Origin: Siphonodentalium dalli
Taxonomy: Eukaryota > Mollusca > Scaphopoda > Gadilida > Siphonodentaliidae
Length of the DNA stretch: 64,000 nucleotides
Reading direction: 5' to 3'
NCBI GenBank assembly: GCA_032622095.1
Contig: CP136067.1
Location: forward strand, 94,168,707 to 94,232,706
Shown here: positions 1-12,480 of the stretch, in pieces
Layout of the letters: every line of letters starts with the position of its first letter
Numbering within the stretch: position 1 is the first letter of the stretch
Translations under genes and position numbers: made by a program
The notes under the pieces: generated by a model
The model's database searches: none
The model's input: the letters and a program-made list of their open reading frames with translations, nothing else
What the model was told of the DNA's origin: nothing

Positions 1-186
1 TGGCATGCGATAGCGTTTGTACTAGGTGGAATGGAATTAAAGAGTCTTTTTGTGATTTACAAGAAATCGCGTTCGCTGTTAGATTACAGTGGTCCATAGT
101 ACTCGACACCTTTTGTACGGCTCAAATAAGCCTGCTATTACACAAATTGTATTGTATTGTATAGTATAGGCCCCTGGTTGTGCTAA

Positions 187-475
187 CAAGATCTGATCTT
201 TCTATATATCTTGAGATCCGATCTCCGTATATATTCTGGCACCGCTAACGTTGTTAAAAAATGACTACAACTCTATATATAACGTACTTTCGACTAAATA
301 ACGGATTTGTCTGATATATTTTACAACACCACAAGACGTTGAAATAACTTCTTCGAAAAAGAAAAAAACTCTCTTTAAAAACGCTCTTTAAAATCACTTC
401 TTCGGCGGTGTCAGCAGACGGAGATCGGATCTCAAGCTATAAAGATCTGGTATTAATTGTTAGCGCTGCCAGAGC
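187..475. repeat. Inverted-repeat element (arms about 60 bp)
   Basis: The segment at 187-250 (core AGATCCGATCTCC) recurs as its reverse complement at 411-475 (core GGAGATCGGATCT). Both arms end near CGCTAAC/GTTAGCG. The AT-rich middle has no ORF. A small fold-back or MITE-like element is the simplest reading. No target-site duplication is clear. Confidence 0.6.
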
Positions 476-539
476 CTTACATTTTAACCATTTCCTATAA
501 AAAAAAACAATTTAAACATATATATATACCATCTTGTTG

Positions 540-645
540 TTATAATAACGTGTGTAATTATATGGGGAGAGGGGCTATCTAAGTTGTATAACTTGTGCCC
601 CAATCCCATTTGTACATAAATGATACAATAAAATATGTTTAAACT
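540..645 (+). repeat. Possible LINE 3' tail
   Basis: A non-coding stretch with an AATAAA at 627-632 is followed by a short repeated tail (TTTAAACTAAACTAA). This resembles the 3' end of a heavily 5'-truncated LINE. There is no reading frame to confirm it. Confidence 0.3.
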
Positions 646-652
646 AAACTAA

Positions 653-745
653 CCCTTTCCTGATTGAGCTTTGCGAAAGCCTTGTGCCAATGCATTCTCT
701 TATTTATTACACGAGTCTCCCATTGGAGCTCCCGTCATGCAAGGG
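653..745. mobile_element. Short piggyBac-like MITE
   Basis: The element starts CCCTTTCC after CTAA (649-652) and ends AAGGG before TTAA (746-749). This is the CCC...GGG/TTAA layout of the better copy at 45564. The interior holds half of the hairpin module seen elsewhere (CCAATGCATTCTCTTAT). The left TTAA has decayed by one base. Confidence 0.5.
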
Positions 746-754
746 TTAAAAGTA

Positions 755-807
755 CACAATCCGATTCGATGGTCCCCATATACCGGTATATCAGATCCCA
801 AGTTTCC

Positions 808-843
<36 letters not shown>

Positions 844-1010
844 CGATTAATTGCCAAAACATAATGCTACAACCACTGTCAACTATATGGTATAAAATTT
901 CCCAAAGAGTGTTATATAGCAACATTTTGTTCAAGGACAGACTTGAATGTTATTTCGAATGCTATATAATAGACCATGCAGGATTGACAGGTTTTGTCCA
1001 TTTAAGAGTT
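755..1010 (+). repeat. AAC-bearing dispersed repeat, copy 1
   Basis: The repeat starts GATTCGATGGTCCCC, runs into an (AAC)n tract (about 808-842), then AATCGATTAATT and AACATTTTGTTCAA. The same order of blocks recurs at 4437, 16331 and 31425. The two small ORFs here lie inside the repeat and are not genes. Confidence 0.7.
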
Positions 1011-1423
1011 CTTGTCCTTGTTGGAAATAGCAAGCTTCTTAATCTTGGTTGCAGGGGTCTGTCGTTAAAAACGAGTACAAATATAAATTATATATATTTA
1101 AACCGAGCGCGACAGTGAGCGCGACACTAAAAAGGCGTCGCTGCAGATATCATGGCGTTAAAATGAGTACAAATATAAATTAAAATATAATTTTTTTTAT
1201 TTATTTGTTAATCGTGTTCAGTGTCGCTTGTGTGACAGTCAAAGTTCAGTTGAAATGTTTATTTCTCAAATAAATCATGTTATATGATCTTATGAGAACA
1301 TAATACATAATTGTACAAGTACAATACGGCTGTCGGTGTATACAAGTCGGTGCACCGTGTGAAGCAAGACACATCATGCATTTGGTATCTCGGATTACTC
1401 GGTCAGGGCGACGCATCCACAAA

Positions 1424-2115
1424 ACACATCTATTTGGCCGCGGACACGCGTACCACAGTAGCGATGGCATAGTAGGTGTGACAATTAATTATGGTGGAGT
1501 TTGGTGACAATTGGTTGTCATAATTAATATGCCATAGAAAGCCATGTTGCCCTCTGCAAATTCGCATACTGAGTCTACCAAGCTCTACCAGCGACGGTCG
1601 ATCTCCCAAGGATGTACATACCTGAATGTCTTTACTCAACACGCAGTGTTATATTTTACACGCTACGACACAAGTCTACTTGATAACTTAATGAATAACC
1701 CATCTCAACAGCCATGATTGTTCTTATTAATGACATTAATATAAGTAGATAAACATGCATGCATTGAGATCATATACAAAAAACGTACCACATTATAATG
1801 CTATGTGAGTCAATGAGGAATTGCCACCAGGCCACGGTCAAACACAATTTTGGACGATCTAACGTGCAATTATATATATATCGTCGTGAATACAATTTAC
1901 CAAAACTTAATGAGTAGAGATCAACCTAGGTGAAACGCAATGGTTAATTGGTCCAGTCGACTCATTGTGCGGAATATCAGCGGGCGACATGGAGAGCTAT
2001 GGCACAGAATTATGACGGACCAATTGTCAACAAACTCCACCATAATAAATTGTCACACCTAGTATGCCATCGCTACTGTGGTACGTGTGTCCGCAGCCAT
2101 TAGATATGAACGTAC
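1424..2115. repeat. Long inverted-repeat (fold-back) element
   Basis: About 130 bp at 1424-1554 recurs as its reverse complement at 1982-2115 with roughly 90% identity. Shared blocks include GTACCACAGTAGCGATGGCA and TATGGTGGAGTTTG. A ~430-bp spacer between the arms has no convincing ORF. This looks like a non-autonomous DNA element with long inverted repeats. Confidence 0.7.
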
Positions 2116-3590
2116 CCCACAGTAATGCATGCGTGACACCAACATAAACTACCAGGGCCAAAGAAAATTAAATCTATGGTTGGTTTTGCAATTCAAAAGA
2201 AAAATCGACTCAAAATGGTATCCATTTTTTAAAATAATTATTATAAATTTAACAAATATTCTGGTTTCCAGAAATGTGTTAAAATATGTTAGGAAAAAAA
2301 ACGTTTTATATATTGATTTTCAATATTGAGCTAGGATTAATTTTGATTACCTTTTATACAATGTAATAAACACAATGCTTTCCACTCATTCTGATATATT
2401 GACAACGTTTGTCACCAGAACTGTTTTCAAAGTAGGGCATAATGCCGTTGTTTGCATTTTAGATCTTAGAATTATCCTTCTTTGGTAGAACCTCAATTAT
2501 ATTGGGATACCCGACGTTGCTCGGATAAAGAATATTGGAAACAAAATGAAGTGTTTTGACATACATTTAAACAATTTCAAAGAACTATTCAGTACACCAC
2601 ATTGGTGGTCTTCCCTTCTGCTGCATGGGTTGACTGTTGATCTATTCCGGATATGGATAAAGAGCGTTTTGGTAGCTTAAGATTATGCTATTCGAGGCGT
2701 CGTGTGACGTTGAGTGCGGTCTCTATGTATTCTAAAGAGCGTTCACTTTTGATCTATTCCTGATATGGTATGAATAAAGAGCGTTAATTTTGGCTCGCTT
2801 ATATGCGCAACATATTAACTACATTCCGTGTGGAGTCTCAGCTTGTCTTTTTAAAGACATCTGAGGTAAACGGGACCTATCTAATAATGTTCATCGAGTC
2901 ATATGCCCCTATATACAAATGTTCAGCTATGATGGTCCAGCCGTTAATTTGGTGGCCAAAAAGCGGACAAACAAACAAAATTGAGTTTTATTTGGTATAG
3001 ATTGTTATGAAAGACCATGTGATCCATATGTCACAAGCACTTTCATTGGAGTGTTGGAGATGAACGCAAATTCCATTTTAGAGTTATTCTCCTTGTTTGT
3101 TTTTATATCTGGGTTCTTTCTTCCTTTGCACATGTGTGACCCACATGCGTGAGTAAATGGGGATGTCCAATGACACTTGAGTCCACGAAAAGAAGTATCA
3201 TGTCTTTCACTTCTAAAGCTGATATATTAAGCTAAATAATGACACAAAGTACCCTGCTGTTTTGAGTTTCAGAATCAGTCATAAAGTTGAAATAAAAAGA
3301 ATAAAAAAGCCCCACGTCCTTCCGTATATTTGGTATCGAGTTTACCATATATATCGTACCTGAATTAAAGGTACACGTTATGTATATATAAATTATACCT
3401 TTTCCAAATTGTATTGGTGTTGTCCCACCCATAACAGTAAAATAAAAGTTAGTTTCACGAAATGCACTTATATATGCATGATAAATAAAGCACTAAAAAC
3501 AACTATTGGGTTCCATGCGAGTACATGTAAACACCTATATGGTGCAACCTCTTGTTTCCAATGCAATTATATCAAATGCATCCTCTTTTG
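2116..3590. other. Intergenic, no gene seen
   Basis: AT-rich DNA with only short ORFs that show no protein-like composition. A short direct repeat (TTGATCTATTCC ... ATAAAGAGCGTT) occurs near 2638 and 2752. Nothing else is recognisable. Confidence 0.6.
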
Positions 3591-3638
3591 CTGACCCCTG
3601 TGTTGACGATGTGTCTGACCCCTGTGTTGACGATGTGT
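3591..3638. repeat. Perfect 24-bp tandem duplication
   Basis: The 24-bp unit starting CTGACCCCTGTGTTGACG occurs twice in direct succession (3591-3614 and 3615-3638) without mismatch. Confidence 0.85.
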
Positions 3639-4060
3639 CTGATTAAACTGTGCTTATTTGTTCGCGAATTTGAACAAGATAACACCGAGCGCAGCCGGTT
3701 AGGGAACATGAAGTATGACGTGTCAATATCATTATCTGGCTCTGGGTAAATATTCAAAAGCGCATTTCCAGGAAGTCGAGTACAGTTGTTGGAAATTATG
3801 TCCTAGTTCGCGGGAAAAAATGGGGAAAAAAATATTCCCAAATGGCAGAAAAGCTCCTGTTGGCTGGCTCTAAATTATTGTTTTAAATGGAATTTCGAGA
3901 AGCTGTGTTCTTAGGTGGATTCCGGAGGATGTCATCCGGGACTCAACCCTACCCCCATGAAATCTAAATACCAGTTAACAGAGAGGGGCGAATCCCGCGT
4001 ACCTCGTATAGATTATTTCACACTAATATGATATTTTTCACACATTAATTTTGCTGAAGT

Positions 4061-4275
4061 ACAGTAATGCTCTAATTAATCGACTCCTTAAACACAGAAG
4101 AATTATGGGTAACTTTTCAGGATTTAGTCGGAAATATGGCTTGTTGCCATTCATCGGAAAGCTCTCCCCGAGAGCTTTCCGATGAATGGCAACAAGCCAT
4201 ATTTCCAACTAAATCCTGAAAAGTTACCCATAATTCTGCTGTGTTTAAGGAGTCGATTAATTAGAGCATTACTGT
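4061..4275. repeat. Near-perfect 215-bp palindrome
   Basis: The sequence from ACAGTAATGCTCTAATTAAT (4061) is repeated as its reverse complement up to TTAGAGCATTACTGT (4275). The centre is at about 4168 (AGCTCT-CCCCG-AGAGCT). The ~105-bp arms differ at only a few positions and the loop is about 5 bases. An ORF starting at 4182 is a by-product. Confidence 0.9.
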
Positions 4276-4436
4276 ATAATGTCCATAACTCAAACACATC
4301 AAGATGTAAAAGATGTCGTTTTGGCAAAGAAATAATAAAAAAATTGTCATTTAAACGCTGCGTACCAGCCTTGTTGTTGAATTCCGAGTTCCAGTTAAAA
4401 TGAGCGAATCAGTAACCGTTAAAGGTACTATATATC

Positions 4437-4474
4437 AGATAAGACGGTCCCATATCATCAAGTTACACAACAGC

Positions 4475-4505
<31 letters not shown>

Positions 4506-4895
4506 TATATTCAAAATACGCTTTAGTTATCAGAATCGATTAATTGCAACAAAATAATGCTAATCACTGTCAACTATGGTATCAATTTTCCCAAAATGTG
4601 TTATTTATCAACATTTTGTTCAACGAAATATGGGTGTATTATCACTTGAGTATCACGAATTTGGTCGTATTACCACTTGATTTTAGAGTGATCCATCTTC
4701 AACCGCAAATTTGTCCGACACCATCCGTTTGACTACGTTTTTCTGAGCCACAAATAATTACACATATCGAGAAATAACAAACTTCAAAAATCGATATCTG
4801 ATCACTCTGAGCTTTGATGGGTGGATTCCTCGACTCGAATCAAATATGTTTTACTGTTTTACCCCCGAAGCCAAAGAAATAGTAATTTGGGAGCG
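4437..4895 (+). repeat. AAC-bearing dispersed repeat, copy 2
   Basis: The block order matches the copies at 755 and 16331: (AAC)n at about 4472-4503, then ATCGATTAATTGC, AACATTTTGTTCAACG, CTCTGAGCTTTGATGGGTGG, and TTTTACCCCCGAAGCCAAAG at the 3' side. The shared right end defines a family of about 400-450 bp. Confidence 0.7.
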
Positions 4896-5314
4896 TTAAT
4901 TCGGATAACGCATTTTTAACATTTAATGATGGGTATGAATCATGCGTACCAGTCTATATATAGCACTTCAAGTTACCCGAATCCCGCGCTTATCAGAAGG
5001 GGGGTGATAAAATCAAACTGGAGTGGTCTTGTTCCACATGTATTATGTAATCTACTAATCTTCACATAAAGGCGATTTATTTGATATTTGATGTCATGGA
5101 AAATTCGCGCTTGTTCAAGGCCGACGTAATATTAGACTTAGGCTCGTGTGTGCTCATCACCTGAGTAAACAAGGATGGATTACGTTGATGTAACCGTTCC
5201 CTTGTTTGGGTACATTCCTGTGTGAATTCACATTAATTTGTGAACCTAAATGCGACAGTGAGAGACATAACCGTGCGGTGATTAGGTTCGCACCTGTGTA
5301 AATAGTCGTTATTA

Positions 5315-5480
5315 TGGAATACTATTAGGGCCACTTGCTAATGGCGCGCGCCGAAAGCGACAAAAAGTGCGCCATTATAGTAACGCGCCGAAAGCGCCGA
5401 AAGCGACCAAAAAGTGCGCCATTTATAGTAACGCGCCAACGCGCCGAAAGCGACGAAAAGTGCGCCGATACGTTATCGAG
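5315..5480. repeat. GCGCGCC-rich MITE, copy a (right end lost)
   Basis: It opens with GGAATACTATTAGGGCCACT, matching the left end of the intact copy at 14895. GC-rich units (GCGCGCCGAAAGCGAC) then repeat about three times. The matching right TIR is absent. Confidence 0.6.
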
Positions 5481-5539
5481 GGTCCGACAAAATGTTTGAA
5501 TCCGATGGATTGCCAACTTTACCTCAAAATGAAACTGAA

Positions 5540-6175
5540 AGTATAGACGTTGGAATGGGACGTGTGTGGACTCTTAAAAGATATAAACGTTGGAATGGGG
5601 TGAAATATGGAATATAATACAAATATTGGGATTGGATGGAATGTGGAATAATTGTCAAACATTGGAATGGGATGGGATTTGGAATAAATTAAACTACTAA
5701 TGCATGCTGGAATGTGGTGGATATGGAATAAAACGACACAATTTTAATGTTGCAATTGGATGGAATGTGAAATAACAGTAAAATGTTAGGATGGGATGGA
5801 ATGTCGAATAAAACTACAAATGTTGGAATGGGATATGGAATAAAACTACTACTGTTGGAATTGGATGTGTGCTATGGAATAAAACTATACAAATGTTGGA
5901 ATGGGATGGGATATGGAATAAAACCACAATTGTTGGAATGGGATGTGCTATGGAATAAAACTATACAAATGTTGGAATGGGATGGGATATGGAATAAAAC
6001 TATACAAATGTTGGAATGGGATGTGATATGGAATGAAACTACAAATCTTGGAATTGGCTGGAATGTGGAATAACGAACAACAGTACACAATTTAATATTG
6101 GAATGGGATGGAATATGGAATATGGAATGAAACTAAACTGATGTAATGCGGTGGAACATGGAGTGACAATGGAGT
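5540..6175. repeat. Degenerate TGGAATG minisatellite
   Basis: Irregular units of about 35-45 bp are built on TTGGAATGGGATGGAATATG followed by GAATAAAACTACAAATG. ORFs at 5783-6073 (+) and 5872-6090 (-) are low-complexity readings of this array and not genes. Related units occur near 40215 and 42540. Confidence 0.85.
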
Positions 6176-6932
6176 TCCGTTTGGATCCACTGTCACTTTT
6201 AATATTATATATATATTTTTACATCTACGTATACATATAGATGCACAAGATATATGTTATAATTCCCATGTGGGTATTAATCGATTTTATTCTCATCAGG
6301 CAGAATTCCTATGTGCACGGATGAAGATCCTCCACAGGTCCACGGTTTCTATCTATACATTTGCCAGGAGCACGTACGCGACTGTTTATCACATGCAGGC
6401 CATTTATGTGCAAACCATATATACATCTTCCACCGATATGTTGACCCTATAAATAATTACACGTAATTAAAATAATTTTACCCCGGGCTGTTGATAAAAC
6501 GGCGCGATTTTGTTTGAGAGTTACACATAAAATGTGGACTGTATACCCCGCGGAAATTACTCCATCCATGTCTATATATATGATGGATTTGCTAATGTGT
6601 TTGCTTTCAACGGATTACATGCCGCACCCTCTCCGTTATCACTGCGATATAGATCACTGCCACAAGGAAGGTACTTCGCGGACCGATACATCTATATATG
6701 TTTAATTACGTATCGTCGGAACTATATTTATTCACCTATTATCTTATCTTGACCACCACAAACTTGCTATAATGGTATTTTTTTCGGCATTGATAAGAAC
6801 AAAACAAACTGAGCCAGACATAGACAATTTTAATCCTAAAACATAAGAACTAAGATCATGTCAGAAATCCTTACCTCATCGGGGCGATGGGAGATAACTC
6901 TGCCTGGAGTTTAAGGGTTTTATAGAGGTTTA
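6176..6932. other. Intergenic, no gene seen
   Basis: AT-rich with short TA tracts. Overlapping small ORFs at 6514-6752 show no protein-like features. Confidence 0.5.
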
Positions 6933-8326
6933 GGGTGGATACACACATGCATGTAATCTCTATAAATATCGTAGACCATACACACCTGTAAAATTTGTCC
7001 GCTGACAACCCAATCATTGCGCCTATGTTTGACCACAGTGAGTCAAGCTCTGAACGCGCAGAGAGCCGTTGACTCGGACGAAGTCGTCAGGCCGCTTAAA
7101 ATAATTATTCGCGCGATAACCCAAATGGGGAACGTTCTGTTTAAATAATTATCAGTCTTCTCTTGATTTGTATACCAGTGATGGCCTCAGGGTTTCCCCA
7201 ACGCATGCAGGGGCTATGCTCCCCAACATGGGGGCTATATTATCCCGGAAGCTACCGGACTGACCATTGCATATTTCATCGAAAGGGATGGGGCATGCAG
7301 CACCCCTGAGCCCTGAAGCCACTCGTGATTTATAAATATTGTAGTTGACAGTCATGTCTGTTTGCTACGAGTGATTAATCTAATATGCAGCAATTTATGC
7401 TATGCATATAATTATGAACATATTATTACAACTTTAAATGTGAAGGTACAGAAGGTGGTGTTGCTGTATGTCTTCATTCGGGAAAAGGGTTGTCCAGCTA
7501 CGAGTTCACAACTACGTCACCTTCCCTCTCTTGTGTTATGCAGGTATACGCAAAATTTACAACTACAGAATGTTTAAGTAAAACAGTTTATGTACATTCT
7601 TGCCCAGATAATCCCGGCTGGTACATTCAACTAACTTCCTTAGTTATTCGAAGCTTTCGAGAACCAGCCCCTACCTCAATCATGGAGTATGGTCGAAAAT
7701 GTTATAATTAAAGCCTGTATATACAGGCTAAGATTGTGACAGGAACTTGTTCAACCTTTGGCTTGAGAAACATACTATTCTGTTAATTCCGTGTGAAAAA
7801 TGGGGAGTGTCACTCTTTTTAATTTCAACACTGTACCAGCATTAATTTGTAATGGATATTTGCATGGAAATCACAATTGAATTTTATCACATGAGCTCGC
7901 TCTCAAATTATCCGAGCAATCTCAACAAACCGGTATCGTCGTAAAAGAGCTTCAAATTCTGCATATTTTATTTGTGGATGACCATGTTTCAAAGAGATGA
8001 CGAGAAACAAATCAAGTATAACTTAATATCGACGAACTCAAATCCACTTTTCGAAATGAATTAAAACTCGTGAAAAGCAGCAACAGATATCAGACAGGAT
8101 ATGTTCATTTCGGCATCCACGAAAGAAGACATGTTAATGACTGGCCTGAAATTTCTTGATCGCAGTTAGTTTAATAATGGCTTATAACTACTCAATGGTC
8201 TCGCCTGTTGGAATGGACCGATCGCGCGCAGGCGATTAATGCTATCAATGATTGGTGTGACCATGTAAAATACATGGAATACATGGATTTTACATACATA
8301 AATTACATACAAGTGTGTATCCACCC
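6933..8326. mobile_element. 1.4-kb TIR DNA element, copy 1
   Basis: The left end GGGTGGATACACACATGCAT is matched by the reverse complement at the right end (GTGTGTATCCACCC). TTA lies on both sides (6930-6932 and 8327-8329), compatible with a 3-bp target duplication of the PIF/Harbinger kind. That assignment is tentative because no transposase is present. The interior aligns end to end with the copy at 8479. The element is non-autonomous. Confidence 0.75.
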
Positions 8327-8478
8327 TTATTAAGAGTTGTGGTATATATTCCAGCAACACTGAAACATGCATGAACATTACTATAACGCTGTCAAAGATA
8401 TTCCAATTTTAAATGGATATGGGTCGTTTGAAACTATACATGGTTTCATTTTCTATCAACCCTATTCAACACTGATTG

Positions 8479-9882
8479 GGGTGGATACACACATGCATGT
8501 AATCTCTGCAAATGTCGTGTATTTGTCGTTTTGCTCTGAACGCGCAGAGAGCCGTTGATTGAACGATGTCGTCAGGCCGCTTAACATAATTGTTCGCGCG
8601 ATGACCCAAATGTTGGACTTTCTGTTAAAATCATTGTCAGTCTTCTCTTATACCAGTGATGGCCCCATAATTTCCCCAACGCATGTGCTATGATCCCCAA
8701 CATGGGGGGGGCTATATTATCCCTGAAGCCACCGGACTGACCATGGCATATTTCATCGACGGGTGGGGTGGGGGCATGCAGCACCTGACCCCATCCATGA
8801 AGCCACGAAGCCACTCCTGAGTCCTGACTTATAAATATTGTAGTTGACAGTCATTTCTGTCGTGTCTGTTTGCTACGAGTGTTTAATCTAATATTCAGCA
8901 ATTTATGCTATTCATATAATTATGAACATAGTATTACAGCTTTAAATTTGAGAGAACAGAAGGTGGCGGTGTTATAATTGCTGTGTGTCTTCATTCGGGG
9001 AAAAGGGTTGTCTAGCTCTATACGAGTTCCCAACTACGTCACCTTTCCTCTCTTGTATGTTATATGAATACGAAAAATTATGGAATTGTTAAGTTAAACA
9101 TATTGTACGTACATTCAACTAAATATCTTAGTTGTTCGAAGCTTTCAATCATGGATTATGGTCCAAAATGTTATAATTCAAGCGTGTACAACCTAAAATT
9201 GTGACAGTTAGGAACTTGTTCAACCTTTGGTTTGAGAAACATATACTGTTATGTAAATTCTGGGTGAAAAATGGGGGGGGGGGCACTCTTTTTGCTTTCA
9301 GCGCTGTACCTGCATTATTTTTTGGCGCTGTTATGGATATTTGCATAGGAATTCCAATTGAATGTTATCACATGAGCTCGCTCTGAAACTATCCGAGGAA
9401 TCTCAACGAACCGGTATTGTCTGTCTTAATTTTCCAATGCCTGTTATTCAAGGCATGAGAGCCCATATATAAGATTGTTAATGGGACATAAAACACTCGT
9501 GTATCACAATCGCCCTAAAAGAGCTTCAAATTCTGCACATTATATTTTTATTTTGGATGACCCTGAAATGACGAGAAACAAATCAAGTATAAAATCGACG
9601 GACTGAAATCCACTTTTGGAAATGAATTAAAACTCGTGAAAAACAGCAACAGATCTCAGACAGGATTTATTCATTTTGTCATCCATAAAAGAATTTATGA
9701 CTGGCCTGAAATGTCTTGATAGCAGTTAGTTTGATAATGGTTTATAACTGCTCACTTGTCTCGCCTTTTGAAATTGCCCGATAGCGCGCAGGCAACTAAA
9801 TACATGCTATCAATGATTGGTGTTACCATGTAAAATACATGGATTTTACATACAGAAATGACATGCATGTGTGTATCCACCC
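8479..9882. mobile_element. 1.4-kb TIR DNA element, copy 2
   Basis: Same TIRs and interior as the copy at 6933, in the same orientation. Shared interior blocks include GAACGCGCAGAGAGCCGTTG, GTCAGTCTTCTCTT and CATGAGCTCGCTCT. The two copies differ by many small indels, so neither is very young. No target duplication is visible and no transposase is encoded. Confidence 0.75.
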
Positions 9883-10330
9883 GTATCTACTACAGCTGAA
9901 AATAATGTACTACATGTATATTACCGAATGTGTACGTGGGTGGGGTGGGTGTCCACATTAAAATCTCCAACTACACCCCCTTGAACCAGAATAAGCTCCC
10001 AAATTCGCAGGATTCCATTTACAGCACTTGGGTTGGAATTTTCCAACTGTAAGCCTTCCAACTGTTGGATGGAAATTCCAACCTGACAACTAATTGCCAT
10101 ATCAGAATCCTTAAAAAGGAAGCCCTTTCACCGAGAGTTGGGAAGCGTGTATCAGTATTTATTATATTGCTTGCCCATAAAATAAAATTCAGTGAGTCTG
10201 AACACATTATGGACATGGGTTCGAATATGGACAGAACCGATCTGCCATTGGAAGAGCACAGTGCACTTCCTCCTAAATTGTATCTGTGACCATGTAAGAT
10301 ATTACTGGTATACTGGCGTATATATATATA
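9883..10330. other. Spacer with TTGGAA/TTCCAA motifs
   Basis: Contains several inverted TTGGAATTTTCCAAC-like motifs (10032-10085) of the kind dispersed at 11520, 19130 and 33240-34660. The opposed ORFs at 10019-10336 and 10065-10289 are mutual shadows with no recognised product. Confidence 0.45.
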
Positions 10331-10714
10331 TCTCATATATATTTTGAAGACCTCTGTCTGTATGTATGTTTGTCTGTCTGTCTGTCATTTATACAAATCT
10401 ACGATTCTCGACCGATCGGGACGAAACTTGGTACGTGTGTGTAGTTTGACCAGGCGGTGGACGTTGTCGTATTGGCGAGCCCGTGCGGCCCCCGTGCAGC
10501 GCATGCGCAGACGAGATCTCGGAAACGGGTGGAGCAATCGACTTGAAATTTGGTATGTGAATGTATCTTGCCCCGGATACGAATTTTATCGGGTCGCCGA
10601 GCCCGTGCGACGCCAGCTTCGCGCATGCGCAGGCCAGATCTCGGAAACGGGTAGAGCTATCGACTTGAAATTTGGTTTTTGAATAGCCCGGACAACGTCG
10701 GGCTCATCGGCTAG
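10331..10714 (+). mobile_element. Non-autonomous Helitron, family A, copy 1
   Basis: It begins 5'-TC (TCTCATATATATTTTGAAG) after an A. It ends in a GC hairpin (AGCCCGGACAACGTCGGGCT) followed by CATCGGCTAG. A 5' TC, a 3' hairpin about 10 bases before a CTRR end, and no TIR are Helitron hallmarks. Its 3' end abuts the next copy directly. No Rep/helicase ORF is present. Confidence 0.85.
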
Positions 10715-11215
10715 TCTCATATATATTTTGAAGACCTCTGTATGTTTGTATGTTTGTCTGTCATTTATACAAATCCACAATTCTCGACCGATCGGGACGA
10801 AACTTGGTACGTGTGTGTAGTTTGACCAGGCGGTGGACGTTGTCGTATTGGCGAGCCCGTGCGGCGCCCGTGCAGACGAGATCTCGGAAACGGGTGGAGC
10901 TATCGACTTGAAATTTGCTATGTGAATGTATCTTGTCCCGGATACGAATTTTATCGGGTCGCCGAGCCCGTGCGACGCCAGCTTCGCGCATGCGCAGACG
11001 AGATCTCGAAAACGGGTGGAGCTATCGACTTGAAATTTGGTATGTGAATGTATCTTGCCCCGGATACGAATTTTATCGGGTCGCCGAGTCCGTGCGACGC
11101 CAGCTTCGCGCATGCCCAGACCAGATCTCGGAAACGGGTAGAGCTATCGACTTGAAATTTGGTTTTTGAATAGCCCGGACAACGTAGCCCGGACAACGTC
11201 GGGCTCATCGGCTAG
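10715..11215 (+). mobile_element. Non-autonomous Helitron, family A, copy 2
   Basis: It begins TCTCATATATATTTTG immediately after the CTAG of copy 1 and ends hairpin + CTAG followed by T, consistent with insertion at an A|T. It is longer than copy 1 because an internal unit of about 128 bp (GAGATCTCGGAAACGGGTGG ... CGCATGCGCAGAC) is present once more. The hairpin stem is also partly duplicated at 11172-11206. The arginine-rich ORFs here are repeat-derived. Confidence 0.85.
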
Positions 11216-11689
11216 TATTATATATATAGGTTTCAACATAGCGAATCATATTTTCCGTTTGCACGTTTCATTTTACTTGGGCGTTGATCGTGTCCATGTA
11301 TAGAGGGCCGTGGCGATGGGGGTGTCTCATCCCAACTTTAATCAAACTATTAAAAATCTGGAAATTTCATACCTGACACGACATTAGTTGGAAATTTGAC
11401 ATCAACAATCTGTTTATATTGTTCTCGTAGTTTGATTTTCCAACAATTTATTAGTGGTGATTTTGTTAGATTACATTTGCTTATGGTTTTGGCCAAATTG
11501 TTAGACTGAAACGGCCATCAGTTGGAAATTATCCAACATGAGAGGTGTGTCAAGATTGGAAAATGTCCAACAATTGGAAATCTTAAGGCAAGTCTGGATG
11601 CTACGGTTTTGCAATTTTTAGGGTTCAGATTAAAACACATTCTCACACCTGGCCATAACAAGGGTCGGTCGATAATATTATGTCTTGGC
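11216..11689. other. Spacer with palindromic TTGGAAA motifs
   Basis: Several short inverted motifs of the GTTGGAAATT type occur at 11390-11585. No gene is seen. Opposed ORFs near 11518-11812 mirror each other. Confidence 0.45.
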
Positions 11690-11874
11690 GGATTTTTACG
11701 GACGAAATTTGATCCATATATAGGGTATCTCGGTATCCGCTGGGCCGATTTCCCGGTATCCGCTGGGCCGATTTCCACCATTTTTGGGGTGTTGGTATTT
11801 GACCCCACCTGACCTTGACATTCAAAATGGTCAATTCAAGGTCAAAGCCCGGACGAAGTCGGGTCACCTTCTAG
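11690..11874 (+). mobile_element. Helitron family B, 3' end only
   Basis: The last ~185 bp match the end of the Helitron that stops at 14199: GGCGGATTTTTACGGACGAA, a doubled CGGTATCCGCTGGGCCGATT, the hairpin AGCCCGGACGAAGTCGGGT, and CACCTTCTAG before T. No matching 5' TC end was located upstream, so the copy is truncated or its body is unrelated. Confidence 0.75.
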
Positions 11875-12480
11875 TATATATATATATATAAGATATTTTA
11901 TAGAGGCACGGACTCAGTGTGAGTGTCCATAGTTTCATATATATGTTTTCTTAATTCAGTGAACGTGAACAAATTCTCATTTATTATCGAAATGTCCATG
12001 TATTGATCGGAATGGCACATTGGGATGTCCCTCCGCTGAATTCAAATAAAAAAACCCACATATATATCTATACGTCCATTGGGTGATGTCACTGTCAGAT
12101 GCCTTGAGCTGTCCTGAAATAGCTGACATGTTTTGTATTCATTGTGAAACTCAGCGTGCATAGTCCTCGCGAATCCGACTGTTCCGACATGACATTGATA
12201 TTATAATTGCGCCTTAGTCTGATCTATTATATCCAACAACCCAGGGGAAATTGGACCACTGTGTGCTGTAACACTTAGTTCGATTTTCATCTAACATGCC
12301 GCAATTAACCGTGACATTTTCAATCTCATGCCAACAAAAGAGTTCGTCAACGGGTGGGTAATTCTGACATATGAATGTGCGATATCAGGTCATGGGGCAC
12401 TTCAAGGTTGCTAGATATATTGTTTACTTCTTATGAGCCGTGTGTTGTGTACTTATACAATCCTATATATAAAGGATCTC
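11875..12480. other. Intergenic, no gene seen
   Basis: Starts with a (TA)n tract. No ORF of note. The motif GAGGCACGGACTC at about 11902 recurs near 23466. Confidence 0.5.

Noticed and set aside
5783-6090. 96-aa plus and 72-aa minus ORFs
   Set aside because: Both are low-complexity readings of the TGGAATG minisatellite.
10586-11208. Arginine-rich overlapping ORFs up to 175 aa
   Set aside because: They lie inside Helitron family-A copies and duplicate each other through the 128-bp internal repeat.
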